Counted from the stretch's first letter, positions 1 to 9,335 are shown. The stretch is DNA of 64,000 nt from Paraburkholderia phytofirmans OLGA172 (GCF_001634365.1 NZ_CP014578.1:1860001-1924000); one strand, 5' to 3'. Notes: generated by a model from the letters alone, not told the origin. A program made the numbers and translations.

Positions 1-44
1 GATGCTGCTTCAGTCCATTCGATATCTAGCTGAATGTTGCTCAT
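1..44 (-). CDS. N-terminal fragment of an unidentified protein
   Basis: Leftward reading frame that starts with ATG at 44 and runs off the left edge, giving MSNIQLDIEWTEAA. A GGAGGA ribosome binding site lies just before the ATG, so the start is convincing. Only 14 residues are visible, so no family can be named. Confidence 0.55.
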   Translation of the reverse strand, partial: MSNIQLDIEWTEAA

Positions 45-165
45 GCTGTCCTCCGCACCAAGGTGCGCACAGGTTAGGGGGATGCCGGCTGGGCGCCGGC
101 CGGTGCGCGACTTTAGCATAACGTCAGCGGTGCGCAGCGGGCCTGCAGCAAGTTCATTAGACAAC

Positions 166-202
166 AAAAAAGCCGAAACCGGCGGTGCCAGCTTCGGCTT
201 TT
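166..202 (-). terminator. Intrinsic terminator for the small secreted protein gene
   Basis: An AAAAGCCGAA arm pairs with TTCGGCTTTT around a 15-base loop. Read leftward, the stem is followed by a run of T (the A tract at 166-171 on the plus strand). It lies about 40 bases past the stop of the leftward gene at 244-486; the plus-strand side also has T bases, so it may act both ways. Confidence 0.75.
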
Positions 203-243
203 CACCTTCGCGGCGAGACAACGGGTGATGCTGTCAGTTGCGC

Positions 244-486
244 TTACGAACTGGCGGCCATCGGTTTGGCGGCCTTCTTGTGATGCGGCGCCATCTTGTG
301 ATGTTTTTCCGGCATAGCCGGTGCGCTTTCCATTGCTTGCTGGCGGTTTTGCAAATCTTGCGCGCGTTGCTCGACGTCGGCGGCCTTAGCCGGATCGGTG
401 CTCATCATGACGCCGCTGTCCTGCGCATAGGCCGCGCCCGTTACGGCACCGAGGGAAACCAGGATCGCCAGGGACACTTTCTTCAT
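244..486 (-). CDS. Small secreted hypothetical protein, 80 aa
   Basis: I do not recognise the family. The start is ATG at 486 because CGGAGG sits 6-8 bases before it and a clear signal peptide follows (MKKVSLAILVSLGAVTGAAYA, cleavage probably after AYA near residue 21). The mature part is about 59 residues, Ala/Met/Gln-rich, with a basic His/Lys-rich tail (HHKMAPHHKKAAKP). The middle (ADVEQRAQDLQNRQQAM) could form a short helix. It is probably periplasmic. It is a single-gene unit ended by the terminator at 166-202. The His-rich tail might bind metal, but that is only a guess. Confidence 0.75.
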   Translation of the reverse strand: MKKVSLAILVSLGAVTGAAYAQDSGVMMSTDPAKAADVEQRAQDLQNRQQAMESAPAMPEKHHKMAPHHKKAAKPMAASS

Positions 487-730
487 TGTTACCTCCGCAG
501 AGTGGTTATGGACCCGAATATGTGCCTGTCCAACAGGAAAGACAATGCATTCTAGCCAGCAATATCCGCCCCAGCGGACGTTTTGTAACTGCAATGACAA
601 TTAGTTACATCTTGTTACGTTCAATCCACAGTCGTTGTCGATAACGATCTCGCGTCGAGCCGATAGTGCGTTGTCGATAGAAAGAATATTCGTATCTCTA
701 AATAAATTGATTCGTCACGGCGTGTGAGAT

Positions 731-1519
731 TCAGAACCATCCGATTGCACGATAGACATGAAATTGCGCGATTCCAATCAGTTCGTGTAGCGCAATCTCC
801 GCACTCGCCAGATTGTCATAATGCGGTAGTACACCGAGACGTGCGCGCCGCGCGTTCGAGATCAACGGCTGTGGCGAGAGGCCGAAACAATGGAAGTCGA
901 GCAAGGCGCGCGGCATCTGATACGCGGAAGTGACGAGGATCAGGGAATCGTAACGTGACCGTTCGAGAATAGCCGAGACGTTGCGCGCGTTTTCGTAAGT
1001 CGTGCGGCTGCTGTTTTCCAGCACGATGTCCGTACGCGGTACCTGTTTGCGCAGCAGGTAAGGCAAATAGGTGTCCGCTTCGGTTGCGGCACGCCGCTGC
1101 GGATTGCCGCCGCTCACGATCACCTGACACGTGGCTGCCGTACGCTTGCAGGCTGCATAGTTCTCGGCGCTCACTGCGATGCGCGCGAGCACGTCGGGCG
1201 GCGGCACGAGGACGTCGTTGGCGTCGTAGATGGTGCCGCCGCCGAGCAAGATGATCGCGGTGCGCGGCGCGAAGCTGGCAGGCGTGTCGGTCTGCCGATA
1301 CGGCTGCGCCAATTCCAGCAATGGAGCAGTCAGCCAGCCGGCGGCGAGCAGCCAGAACAGGGCGATCGTGACAATGGCGAGAGGCCGGCGAGCGCGTTTC
1401 CATAGCAGGATTGCTGCAAAAAAAAGCGCTAATAAAGTGAATAGAATCAATTTAAATGGGGTAACGTATGACTTTCGGGATGAATCTATGGGCCTGCTAT
1501 CGCGCCGCAGCGGTTGCAT
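731..1519 (-). CDS. YdcF/SanA-like DUF218 membrane protein
   Basis: 262 residues. Two hydrophobic segments near the N terminus (about 23-40 and 48-68) anchor the protein in the inner membrane. The rest matches the DUF218 (ElyC/SanA/YdcF) fold: a strand with ILLGGG near residue 90, VIVSGGN near 138, a conserved ENSSRTTYENA stretch near 168-178 and LVTSAYQMPRA near 195. Family members act in envelope homeostasis, for example ElyC with undecaprenyl-phosphate lipid carrier metabolism; the reaction is not settled. The ATG at 1519 has only a weak ribosome site; a start further in, just before the first membrane segment, is possible. Transcribed alone. Confidence 0.8.
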   Translation of the reverse strand: MQPLRRDSRPIDSSRKSYVTPFKLILFTLLALFFAAILLWKRARRPLAIVTIALFWLLAAGWLTAPLLELAQPYRQTDTPASFAPRTAIILLGGGTIYDANDVLVPPPDVLARIAVSAENYAACKRTAATCQVIVSGGNPQRRAATEADTYLPYLLRKQVPRTDIVLENSSRTTYENARNVSAILERSRYDSLILVTSAYQMPRALLDFHCFGLSPQPLISNARRARLGVLPHYDNLASAEIALHELIGIAQFHVYRAIGWF

Positions 1520-1716
1520 CGCCGGCCTGTAGAGAGAACGCTAACATGCCGTTCAGACGGGGGTTCCGAAAACGAGACGAGGCAGCACCTGGCGGAATTC
1601 GGCGGCGTGGCACGCCGCCTGCTTCCAGCCAAGGGCGGGTGCCATGCGCGTCACTGGTGGCGCGGTGATGCGTTGGGCATTGATGTGTCATAGCTGCACT
1701 TTAAGAAAGAAGTGAG

Positions 1717-2040
1717 ATGACCACGTATTCCAACGAAGCGGTACTTGAAGCGCTGCGGCGGGCGCAATATCGCCAGGTCCCATGGGCCAGACGGCCGAGT
1801 GTATTCCAATATCTTCGCGCGTTAGGCCTGATGGACACTGTTCGGCAGCGAACTGTCGCTCCGGCTCCGGGTTTTCACGCGCCTGTCGATATCGCCGTGC
1901 TCACCGAGCGCGGCAGGGCCGAGTTTGCGAGACTCGCGCACGACGAACGCCAGCTGAGCTGGACCGCACAGCGAATGAACGACTACGTCGTTGCGACAGC
2001 CGAAGCGCGCCCCGCGGCCGCTCTCGAAGCCCGGCCTTAG
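1717..2040 (+). CDS. Conserved-looking hypothetical protein, 107 aa
   Basis: The ATG at 1717 follows a purine-rich AAGAAAGAAGTGAG site. The protein has no signal peptide or membrane segment. The N-terminal half (YSNEAVLEALRRAQYRQVPWARRPSVFQYLRALGL) is helical and basic, with a look of a winged-helix or PadR/HxlR-type region: AVLTERGRAEFARL near residues 68-81 resembles the wing-plus-helix end of such folds. A small DNA-binding protein is therefore possible but not established. No partner gene is adjacent on the same strand. Confidence 0.6.
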   Translation: MTTYSNEAVLEALRRAQYRQVPWARRPSVFQYLRALGLMDTVRQRTVAPAPGFHAPVDIAVLTERGRAEFARLAHDERQLSWTAQRMNDYVVATAEARPAAALEARP

Positions 2041-2414
2041 GACGGCGGGCAGCTGGCGCTATTTTTCCGGCCGCTTTACGCGGCTGGCGGTGATTTTATT
2101 GCTCCGCTTATTGCTCGGCTTATGCGCCTCGGGGCAGTGCGCATCGCCCGCCCGTTGATGCAAAAAAAAGCCCGTATCGCAAGGATACGGGCGTACCGGA
2201 ATTACTACTGCCACGCTGTGCTAATGGCGTTTAATCAGACTGACGTTGCGCCGGGTGGTTCCCCCGATCGTTCAATTCGCCATGCAGCGGTTTGTTTCGC
2301 GGTTATGGTGAACGCTAGCGCTAGCGGACAACAGGAGCGGTCTCCGATACACGCGATCATCTGAAGCACGCCGCCGCTAGGTATGCGCTAGCACTCGCGC
2401 GTGTTAGCGCATAT
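2041..2414. other. Intergenic stretch with a leftward terminator and a long inverted repeat
   Basis: No convincing gene. It holds the hairpin terminator at 2162-2192 and most of the 26-bp inverted repeat at 2369-2426, described separately. Two convergent genes flank it. Confidence 0.6.
2162..2192 (-). terminator. Intrinsic terminator, leftward
   Basis: Perfect 9-bp stem GCCCGTATC / GATACGGGC with a GCAAG loop. On the minus strand it is followed by eight T residues, so it ends transcripts from the leftward gene at 2415-2669. Confidence 0.8.
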
Positions 2415-2426
2415 CTAGCGGCGGCG
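2369..2426. repeat. 26-bp inverted repeat overlapping a stop codon
   Basis: Left arm 2369-2394, loop TCGCGC at 2395-2400, right arm 2401-2426. All 26 positions can pair in RNA, two of them as G-U on one strand. The right arm includes the last codons and the TAG stop of the leftward 84-aa gene. There is no T tract right after the stem, so it is not a simple intrinsic terminator; an mRNA 3-prime stabilising structure is a fair guess. Confidence 0.75.
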
Positions 2427-2669
2427 CGCGGGATCTTCGCGCGGCGGTTCCTGGCGCGTGCGTACATTGCTCGCGATATCGCCGCGCAGGTCGCCACGCG
2501 GCGCCGGCGGCGTGAAGTCGCGGCTGCGTGGATTGCTTTGCTGCCAGGCTTGCATCGTGACCGTGTGGTCCGGACGCCAGTTCCCGCCTTGTGGGCGCTG
2601 CTGTGCGAGCGCCGGTGCGGCCATTGATGAAACGACAATGCCGCACAGAAGCAGTGACATTGGTTTCAT
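2415..2669 (-). CDS. Small secreted hypothetical protein, 84 aa
   Basis: The start at 2669 has GGGAG seven bases before it and opens a signal peptide (MKPMSLLLCGIVVSSMAAPALAQ, cleavage after ALA). The mature part of about 61 residues is very Arg/Pro/Gln-rich, with WRPDHTVTMQAWQQ and RSRDFTPPAPRGD, and ends in Arg residues. It is likely a basic periplasmic protein. I do not recognise the family. Its 3-prime end forms one arm of a strong hairpin and a terminator follows at 2162-2192. The DUF4096 gene lies 291 bases upstream on the same strand. Confidence 0.7.
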   Translation of the reverse strand: MKPMSLLLCGIVVSSMAAPALAQQRPQGGNWRPDHTVTMQAWQQSNPRSRDFTPPAPRGDLRGDIASNVRTRQEPPREDPARRR

Positions 2670-2960
2670 GTGAGCTCCCGTCAAGCCGATCGACTCAAGG
2701 CCTGTTTGCATACATATAAGGTATGCCGAGTAACGAAAGCACGCTGTAAGCAATAGTAAATGGATGTTTCGCCGGCGCCCATCGAGCCGCTTCAGGCGTC
2801 TGAAGCGACTCGGCAGTGAAGTCGGCGAAGCGGGGAGAGACGACTGCGCTGGGCGCGCCGAGGAGCGGTGCCCATTGCAGGCCGGGCGGGCGCCCACCTA
2901 TGGCGCACGGCGGCCCAGATACTGCCTGGCGCCCGCAGGCGCCCGGAGGCAAAATTCGCG

Positions 2961-3362
2961 TCAGGCCATCTTGATCGGCGCGCGCCACGATTCCGGATTG
3001 GTCCAGAATGCGCCACGCAGGCGGTCGCGGCTCGGCGGTGCCGGCGGTTTCGCCGCGGTCGCGCCAATGCGGCCGCGCAGCGAAATTTCACGGCCGCTCG
3101 TGCCGAGTCGCTTAACTATTTCGGCGAGCGTACCATCGGCTTGCCATTCGTCGAAGCGACGGCGGCAAGTCGGCGGCGACGGATAGCGGCCCGGCAGTTT
3201 GGACCAGCCTTCGCCCGTCGACAGCACCCAAAGCACAGCGTTGACAACCGCGCGTGCTTCCACGCGTGGCCGACCGCGCCGTTCGCTCCGTGCAGGTTCC
3301 GCACAGAACAACGCCTCGACCAGCGCCCACTCGTTGTCTCTCAAATCGTCGAACAGCATCAT
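2961..3362 (-). CDS. Stand-alone DUF4096 (IS5-type transposase N-terminal domain) protein
   Basis: 133 residues. Residues 5-80 match the DUF4096 domain found at the N terminus of IS5/IS1182-like transposases: LRDNEWALVEALF, then GRPRVEARAVVNAVLWVL, then GWSKLPGRYPSPPTCRRRFDEW. There is no DDE catalytic domain after it; the frame ends at residue 133 with a basic tail. The start is ATG at 3362 with GAGGTG before it. No terminal inverted repeats or target duplication were seen. A paralogue lies at 32691-33140. It may be a domesticated transposase remnant acting as a DNA-binding protein, or a decayed element. Confidence 0.7.
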   Translation of the reverse strand: MMLFDDLRDNEWALVEALFCAEPARSERRGRPRVEARAVVNAVLWVLSTGEGWSKLPGRYPSPPTCRRRFDEWQADGTLAEIVKRLGTSGREISLRGRIGATAAKPPAPPSRDRLRGAFWTNPESWRAPIKMA

Positions 3363-3764
3363 GTTTCACCTCAGCGAAGCTAACTCCGGTGCGCTGCCCC
3401 GCGCCGCGCACTCTCCATGCACTCGATAGGCGAGTGCCAAGGGGGTCGGGCTTGCCACGGTTTCATGTCAGTCAGAAGTCATGGCGCCGACCCTGTGTGC
3501 ATGTAAATGCAGGAAGTGTGCCAAGTCGAGTCCAACACCTGAAAGTCCCGTGACAGCGGGCCAGCGCGGGCGCTAGCTAGGGGCGTATAAGAATCCAAAA
3601 AACCCGTCTCGCAAATCGGGACAATCACCAATCTTGTGCAATCAGGCCCGGCCAGCGTGCGTTTGCGCCTTATTGCTGCATTGCAGCGAGGCCGTTCAAT
3701 ACGACTGTGGTGCGCATTTCGCCGTACAATACGCATCAAACGAGGTTATTGATGAGGTCTGTGA
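3363..3764. promoter_or_regulatory. Divergent intergenic region between DUF4096 gene and LysR gene
   Basis: No gene is supported. A TACAAT -10-like hexamer at 3725-3730 lies 35 bases before the LysR start; no good -35 is placed with it. LysR regulators usually bind such upstream regions, but I could not define an operator. Confidence 0.35.
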
Positions 3765-4667
3765 ATGAATGTGACGCTGCGTCAGCTAAGGGTTTTCATT
3801 GAGGTCGCCCGTTTGCAGAGCTTCAGCCGGGCCGGCGATGAGATCGGTCTGACGCAATCCGCGGTCAGCCGCTGTGTGCGCGAACTGGAGGGGGAGATCG
3901 GTCTGAAGTTGATCGACCGCACCACGCGCGAGGTGCAACTCACGGACGTCGGCGGCAACCTGGTATCGAGCGTGTCACGCCTGCTGACGGATCTGGACGA
4001 CGCGCTGCGCGAGATCCGCGAAATCGGCGAGCAGCGCCGCGGACGCGTGGTGGTGGCCGCGAGCCCGACAGTCGCCTGCCGGTTGATGCCTGGCGTAGTG
4101 GCGTCGTGCGGACGCCAGTTCCCCTACATCGTGTTGGGTCTGCGCGACGATGTGCAAAGCGACGTGGTGCGCAAGGTGAAGTCGGGCGAAGTCGATTTCG
4201 GCGTGATTATCGGCCCGTTTTCCGCCGACGACCTGCTTTGCGAATCGCTCATGACGGACTCGTTTTGCGTCGTTTCGCGCGACGACCACCCCTTGGCGGC
4301 GCAGGAGCGGGTGGCATGGACCGACCTGCAAGGTCATCAGCTCGTCATGCTCGATTACGCGTCAGGCAGCCGGCCGATCATCGACGCCGTGATGCAGGAG
4401 TACGGCGTGAGCGCCACCGTGGTGCAGGAATTGGGGCATTCCGCGACCGTTTTTGGGCTGGTCGAAGCGGGTGTCGGCGTGAGCGTGTTGCCGTGGCTGG
4501 CGCTGCCGCTGCCGGCGGGCGCCTCGCTGGTGGCGCGGCCACTCGTGCCGCGCGCCGAGCGCACGGTCGAACTGGTGCGGAGGCGCGACCGCTCGCTGTC
4601 GCCGGCGGCGGAGGCGGTGTGGGGCCTGATTCGTCAATTGCCGGCGCGGGCGGAGGATCTGGGCTGA
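3765..4667 (+). CDS. LysR-family transcriptional regulator
   Basis: 300 residues, normal length for the family. The N-terminal winged helix-turn-helix spans residues 1-60 (LRQLRVFIEVARLQSFSRAG, TQSAVSRCVRELE, LIDRTTREVQLTDVG). A linker helix follows and then a periplasmic-binding-like effector domain from about residue 90 (GRVVVAASPTVACRLMPGV). The effector is unknown. The aminotransferase gene follows 125 bases downstream on the same strand, so the two could be functionally linked; LysR genes more often control a divergent neighbour, here the DUF4096 gene. The Shine-Dalgarno site is weak. Confidence 0.93.
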   Translation: MNVTLRQLRVFIEVARLQSFSRAGDEIGLTQSAVSRCVRELEGEIGLKLIDRTTREVQLTDVGGNLVSSVSRLLTDLDDALREIREIGEQRRGRVVVAASPTVACRLMPGVVASCGRQFPYIVLGLRDDVQSDVVRKVKSGEVDFGVIIGPFSADDLLCESLMTDSFCVVSRDDHPLAAQERVAWTDLQGHQLVMLDYASGSRPIIDAVMQEYGVSATVVQELGHSATVFGLVEAGVGVSVLPWLALPLPAGASLVARPLVPRAERTVELVRRRDRSLSPAAEAVWGLIRQLPARAEDLG

Positions 4668-4792
4668 TGACCCAGGCGCGCGTCATCACCCGGTGACTTC
4701 GCCGTTCTAAAAACAGGTGCCGCGCTAAACTGTCGGCTCTGCCGGGCGTCAGCCTTGACCCATTACCCGTCCATCACCGTCTGGAAGCCTCG

Positions 4793-6016
4793 ATGAGCGA
4801 ATCGGATCTGCCTGTGTCCTCCGTCCCCAATGCGCGCGATGCCGTGCGCGCACTACGTCCTTCGCAGATTCGCGAAGTCGCGAACGCGGGTTTCGGCGTC
4901 GCAGACGTGCTGCCGTTCTGGTTTGGCGAGTCCGACCGGGTGACCCCGGCCTTCATCCGCGACGCCGCCAGCGCTGCGTTGGCCGCCGGCGCTACCTTCT
5001 ATACGCATAACCTGGGCATTGCGCCGCTGCGCGAGGCGCTCGCGGGCTATGTCAGCGAGTTGCACGGGAGCACGTCGCCTGAGCACATCGCGGTGACGAG
5101 CGCCGGTGTCAACGCGTTAATGCTGGCTGCGCAGCTAATCGTGGGCGCGGGCGACCGCGTCGTCGCGGTCACGCCGCTGTGGCCGAATCTGGTCGAGATT
5201 CCCAAGATTCTAGGTGCGCATGTGGAAACCGTCGCGCTGGGCTACGGCGAACGCGGCTGGCAACTCGATATCGAGCAGTTGCTGGCGGTGTTGACGCCAG
5301 ACACGAAGATGCTGCTGATCAACTCGCCGAACAATCCGACCGGCTGGGTGATGAGCCGCGACGAGCAGCGCGCCGTGCTGGCGCATTGCCGTCGCCACGG
5401 CATCTGGATCGTCGCCGACGAAGTCTATGAACGTCTTTACTATGCGGGCGACGATTCCGCTGCGCGCGGCGCCCATTCGCGCACGGCGCCGTCGTTTCTC
5501 GATCTGGCCGCGCGCGACGAGCGCGTGATCTGCGTAAATTCGTTTTCCAAGGCGTGGCTGATGACCGGCTGGCGGCTCGGCTGGCTCGTTGCGCCGGCCT
5601 CGCTGATGGACGATCTGGGCAAGCTGGTCGAATACAACACGTCGTGCGCGCCGGCTTTCGTCCAGCAGGCAGGCATCGCGGCCGTCCAGCAGGGCGAGCG
5701 CTTCACGCAGGAGCTGGTGCTCGACCTGAAGGCGTCGCGAGACCATCTGGTGCATGCGCTGTCCGTCGTGCCTGGTGTCGACGTGAAGGCGCCGCCCGGA
5801 GCGATGTATCTGTTTTTCTCGATGCCGGGTGCGTCGCGCAGTCTCGAGCTATGCAAGGCCATGGTGCGCGAAGTGGGCTTGGGCGTGGCGCCCGGCAGCG
5901 CCTTCGGCCAGCAAGGCGAGGGCTTCGTGCGCTGGTGCTATGCCTGCGACACGGCCCGGCTCGACGCGGGTGTCGAGCGGCTGAAGACGTTTCTGGCGAA
6001 ACACGGTACGCATTGA
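4793..6016 (+). CDS. PLP-dependent class I/II aminotransferase
   Basis: 407 residues, fold type I aspartate-aminotransferase family. Visible signatures: substrate-cap region FWFGESD, the NSPNNPTGW motif near residue 180, VADEVYERLYY (the Asp that holds the pyridine N and the Tyr that holds the PLP ring oxygen), and SFSKAWLMTGWRLGW with the Schiff-base Lys at residue 253. The C-terminal Arg for substrate carboxylate binding is probably in GFVRWCYA. It transfers an amino group between an amino acid and a 2-oxo acid in the cytoplasm. The substrate cannot be told; annotation as an aspartate or aromatic aminotransferase would be a guess. Confidence 0.93.
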   Translation: MSESDLPVSSVPNARDAVRALRPSQIREVANAGFGVADVLPFWFGESDRVTPAFIRDAASAALAAGATFYTHNLGIAPLREALAGYVSELHGSTSPEHIAVTSAGVNALMLAAQLIVGAGDRVVAVTPLWPNLVEIPKILGAHVETVALGYGERGWQLDIEQLLAVLTPDTKMLLINSPNNPTGWVMSRDEQRAVLAHCRRHGIWIVADEVYERLYYAGDDSAARGAHSRTAPSFLDLAARDERVICVNSFSKAWLMTGWRLGWLVAPASLMDDLGKLVEYNTSCAPAFVQQAGIAAVQQGERFTQELVLDLKASRDHLVHALSVVPGVDVKAPPGAMYLFFSMPGASRSLELCKAMVREVGLGVAPGSAFGQQGEGFVRWCYACDTARLDAGVERLKTFLAKHGTH

Positions 6017-6377
6017 GCCGCAGCGGAGCGGGCCGGCGGTCCGGCTTATGAGGCGGATTCGGGCCCGTTCCGCTCCGATTCCTGTTCATTTCCGCCAGCT
6101 TTCCCTTTTTAGCGGGCGACTTGAGGCAGCGCTGAAAAATGCGCCGGGTATTTCGTCTTTACGCACCGATTGTTTTTGCGTAATATGGCGCTCAGTCACG
6201 CGATTCCTTTCAGGAACATCGCTGCTCCGTCCGGCTGGGTTTGGCTCGATTGCCTGTTTCGCCTCCCCCCGGTGCGTGCTCCCATCAATATGACCGATCA
6301 GAATCGGGCGAGCGCGTCTTCAGTTCCACATCGTCTGTTTGATCCGGTTCTTTGACCACAGGGTCTGACCTAGCTGC
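6017..6377 (+). promoter_or_regulatory. Upstream region of scpB with candidate promoter
   Basis: TTTACG at 6158-6163 and TAATAT at 6181-6186 are 17 bases apart, a fair sigma-70 promoter about 190 bases before scpB. The rest of the stretch shows no gene; a small GCCGGC-type hairpin follows the aminotransferase stop near 6030. Confidence 0.45.
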
Positions 6378-7376
6378 ATGAATACCCAAGAGGCGAAGAT
6401 CGTCCTCGAGACTGCCTTGATCTGCGCGCAGGAGCCGTTGAAGCTCGGCGATTTGCGCAAGCTCTTTGCCGACGGCGTGTCGGCAGACACTGTTCGGAAT
6501 TTGCTCGAAGACCTCAAGCAGGATTGGTCTGGGCGCGGTGTGGAGCTGGTCGGGCTGGCGTCGGGCTGGCGATTTCAAAGCAAGCCCGCGATGCGGTCGT
6601 ACCTGGATCGTTTGCATCCTGAGAAACCGCCGAAATATTCGCGCGCGGTACTCGAGACGCTCGCGATCATTGCGTACAGGCAACCGGTCACGCGCGGCGA
6701 TATCGAAGAGATTCGCGGCGTCACGGTGAATACGCAGGTCGTCAAGCAACTCGAGGATCGCGGCTGGATCGAAGTGATCGGCCATCGTGATGTGCCAGGC
6801 CGTCCGGCGCTATATGCGACCACGCGGCAATTTCTCGACGACCTCGGTTTGAAGGCGCTCGACGAATTGCCGCCGCTCGCCGATCCGTCGGCGCAGCTGA
6901 ATGCGGATTTGCTCGGTCAGCATGCGATCGAATTTTCCGAGGTCGAGGCCGCACAGGCTTTGGCTTCGGATGATGAGAACCCGCTCGAAGGGCCGTCGGA
7001 ATCTGCCTTTGGCGAGGCAGGTGCTGAAGCAGGTGAGGCAGTTGAGCTTGCCGAGGCAAGGCATGATCCGGCGGATGCCGCGCCGGCGCCTGAGTCCCAT
7101 CAGGACGCTTCTGCAGCGCCGAATGGGCAAGAACATGCCGAAGCGGCAAACATTGAACCGCAGGCCGGCGCTGCCGAGCCTGCACTGAATCACGATCCGG
7201 TCTCCCAGGCCGATCCGGCAATACCCGCGCACGACTTGGGCGTACTCCGCAATACGGAGCGCGCCACCGAGCCGAACCCGACCACGGCGGCGCACGGCGA
7301 TCCTGAGGATCGCCGCGATGCCGCGCAGGACGCAGGCATTCTGACCGACGACGAACCCGAGTCGCGCAGCGCCTGA
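6378..7376 (+). CDS. scpB: Segregation and condensation protein ScpB
   Basis: 332 residues. Residues 1-175 match ScpB, the paired winged-helix subunit that with ScpA and SMC forms the bacterial condensin: [39 protein letters not shown] core, GRPALYATT near the end of the second domain. The tail from about 190 to 332 is Ala/Glu/Pro-rich and acidic, and makes the protein much longer than the roughly 200 residues usual in Firmicutes; long tails are seen in beta-proteobacteria. ATG at 6378 has a weak ribosome site. rluB follows 63 bases later and is probably cotranscribed. Confidence 0.92.
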   Translation: MNTQEAKIVLETALICAQEPLKLGDLRKLFADGVSADTVRNLLEDLKQDWSGRGVELVGLASGWRFQSKPAMRSYLDRLHPEKPPKYSRAVLETLAIIAYRQPVTRGDIEEIRGVTVNTQVVKQLEDRGWIEVIGHRDVPGRPALYATTRQFLDDLGLKALDELPPLADPSAQLNADLLGQHAIEFSEVEAAQALASDDENPLEGPSESAFGEAGAEAGEAVELAEARHDPADAAPAPESHQDASAAPNGQEHAEAANIEPQAGAAEPALNHDPVSQADPAIPAHDLGVLRNTERATEPNPTTAAHGDPEDRRDAAQDAGILTDDEPESRSA

Positions 7377-7439
7377 CGTAATCGAACTTTTTTGCCACGC
7401 CCGCAATGGGCGTGCGCGACCTGACATTTTGAGGTTGTT

Positions 7440-9335
7440 TTGACACATACCCACGACACCGATTCGTCCGAATCCGAGCGCGCCGTGCCGTCGGCACGCG
7501 CCGATGAAGCGCGCACCAAGCAAGCGTCGGCAGGCGAGGGCGAGCGCCCGGCGCAGACCACGGAAGCAGACGGCGAAGACCGTCCGCGCCGCGGCCTGCG
7601 TCGCGGACCGCGCAGCCTGATCGCGCGGCGCCGCGCCGGCGCGAAGACGAAGGGCGCCGAAGGCGCGCCCGCGCAAGGAGCGCCGGTCGTCACCGAAGCG
7701 CCGCCGGACGGCGAGGTGGTCGCGCAGGTGCGCATGCCGCGCAAGGATGCCGGCGCCAAGGGCCCGCGCCGCAATGCGGGCGGCGCGAAGCGCGAGGGCG
7801 GACAACGTGAGGGGGCGCCCCGCGAGGGCGGGCCTCGCGAAGGTCAGCGCGATGGCGGGCCTCGCGAGCGTCAGCCACGCGAAGGCGGTCAGCGTCAGAA
7901 TCGCCGGGGCGGCGAAGCACCGGTGGCAGCCGCGACCGAAGCGAGCCCGGACGACCTGTTCTCGTACGTCACCTCGCCCGCCTTCGACGCGGACAACAGC
8001 GCCACTGGCGGCGTGCGCGCCCCGATGCTGCGCCGTGGCAAGCCGGCTGCGCCCAAACGCGTCCTCGCCGCGGACGACGACGCGCCGAAGCTGCACAAAG
8101 TGCTGGCCGAGGCCGGCATGGGCTCGCGCCGCGACATGGAAGAACTGATCGTCGCCGGCCGCGTGTCGGTGAACGGTGAGCCGGCTCACATCGGCCAACG
8201 CATCATGCCGACCGACCAGGTCCGCATCAACGGCAAGCCGGTCAAGCGCAAGCTGGCCAGCAAGCCGCCGCGCGTGCTGCTGTATCACAAGCCGACCGGC
8301 GAAATCGTCAGCCACGCCGATCCGGAAGGCCGCCCGTCGGTGTTCGACAAGCTGCCGCCCATGAAGACCGCCAAGTGGCTCGCGGTTGGCCGCCTCGACT
8401 TCAACACCGAAGGTCTGCTGATGCTGACCACCTCGGGCGATCTGGCCAACCGTTTCATGCATCCGCGTTACAGCGTCGAGCGTGAATATGCGGTGCGCGT
8501 GGTCGGCGAGTTGGCGGAAGGCATGCGTCAGAAGCTGTTGCACGGTGTCGAGCTGGAAGACGGCCCGGCGAACTTCCTGCGCATTCGCGATGGCGGCGGC
8601 GAGGGTACCAATCATTGGTATCACGTCGCGCTCGCCGAAGGGCGTAACCGTGAAGTGCGCCGTATGTTCGAAGCAGCCGGCCTGATGGTCAGCCGCCTGA
8701 TCCGCACGCGTCATGGCCCGATTTCGCTGCCGAAGGGCCTGAAGCGCGGTCGCTGGGAAGAACTCGAAGACAATCAGGTGCGCGCGCTGATGGCATCGGT
8801 GGGCCTGAAGGCGCCGTCGGAAGAAAAGGGCGGCCGCAGAGAGGCGCCGGAGCGCAAGCAGCCGGATCCGATGCAAACGTCGATGGGCTTCATCAGCCGC
8901 GAACCGGTGCTGATGTCGCATGGCCGTTTCGATCAGCAGCAGCCGCGCGGTCAAGGCCGTCGCGGTGCGGCGGGTGGTGGCTTCGGCGGCGGTGCGGGCG
9001 GTGGTTTTGGTAGCGGTGGCGGCTACGGCAATCGCGGCGCTGGCCGCAGCGTCGGTGGCTTCAGCGGCCCAATGGGCGGCGGCGCGCCTGGCCCGCGTGG
9101 CGGCCGAGGTGGTGACGTCGACGGCAATCGCGCGCCGTCGGGCGGTGGCAATCGTGCGGCTGGCGGCGGTAAGCGCGCTGGCGGCCCTGGTGGCAATCCG
9201 GGGAGTGGCGGTGGCAGCCGCGGGCCGGGCGGCAATCGTGGCGGTAACGCCAACCGCGCCGGTGGTGGCAACGCCAACGCGGGCGGCGCCAATCGTAGTG
9301 GCGGCGCGCCGCGCGGCCGCTCGCGTGGCCGTTAA
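7440..9335 (+). CDS. rluB: 23S rRNA pseudouridine synthase RluB with long tails
   Basis: 631 residues from a TTG start with GAGG six bases before it; no nearby ATG keeps the N-terminal part. Residues 1-215 are a basic Ala/Arg/Gly-rich extension. An S4 RNA-binding domain begins near 217 ([20 protein letters not shown]), followed by the RsuA/RluB catalytic domain with [14 protein letters not shown]; the catalytic Asp is residue 320. RluB converts a uridine of 23S rRNA helix 89 (E. coli 2605) to pseudouridine. After residue 470 the protein is almost all Gly, Arg, Asn, Ala and Ser (RGG-like), far beyond the about 290 residues of E. coli RluB. RluE/RluF identity is less likely. Confidence 0.9.
   Translation: MTHTHDTDSSESERAVPSARADEARTKQASAGEGERPAQTTEADGEDRPRRGLRRGPRSLIARRRAGAKTKGAEGAPAQGAPVVTEAPPDGEVVAQVRMPRKDAGAKGPRRNAGGAKREGGQREGAPREGGPREGQRDGGPRERQPREGGQRQNRRGGEAPVAAATEASPDDLFSYVTSPAFDADNSATGGVRAPMLRRGKPAAPKRVLAADDDAPKLHKVLAEAGMGSRRDMEELIVAGRVSVNGEPAHIGQRIMPTDQVRINGKPVKRKLASKPPRVLLYHKPTGEIVSHADPEGRPSVFDKLPPMKTAKWLAVGRLDFNTEGLLMLTTSGDLANRFMHPRYSVEREYAVRVVGELAEGMRQKLLHGVELEDGPANFLRIRDGGGEGTNHWYHVALAEGRNREVRRMFEAAGLMVSRLIRTRHGPISLPKGLKRGRWEELEDNQVRALMASVGLKAPSEEKGGRREAPERKQPDPMQTSMGFISREPVLMSHGRFDQQQPRGQGRRGAAGGGFGGGAGGGFGSGGGYGNRGAGRSVGGFSGPMGGGAPGPRGGRGGDVDGNRAPSGGGNRAAGGGKRAGGPGGNPGSGGGSRGPGGNRGGNANRAGGGNANAGGANRSGGAPRGRSRGR

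Noticed and set aside
2961..3362. Complete insertion sequence
   Set aside because: Only the transposase N-terminal domain is present; no catalytic domain, terminal inverted repeats or target duplication were found.
6810..8954. Long open frame opposite scpB and rluB
   Set aside because: Crosses two certain genes and their gap; no ribosome site or domain.
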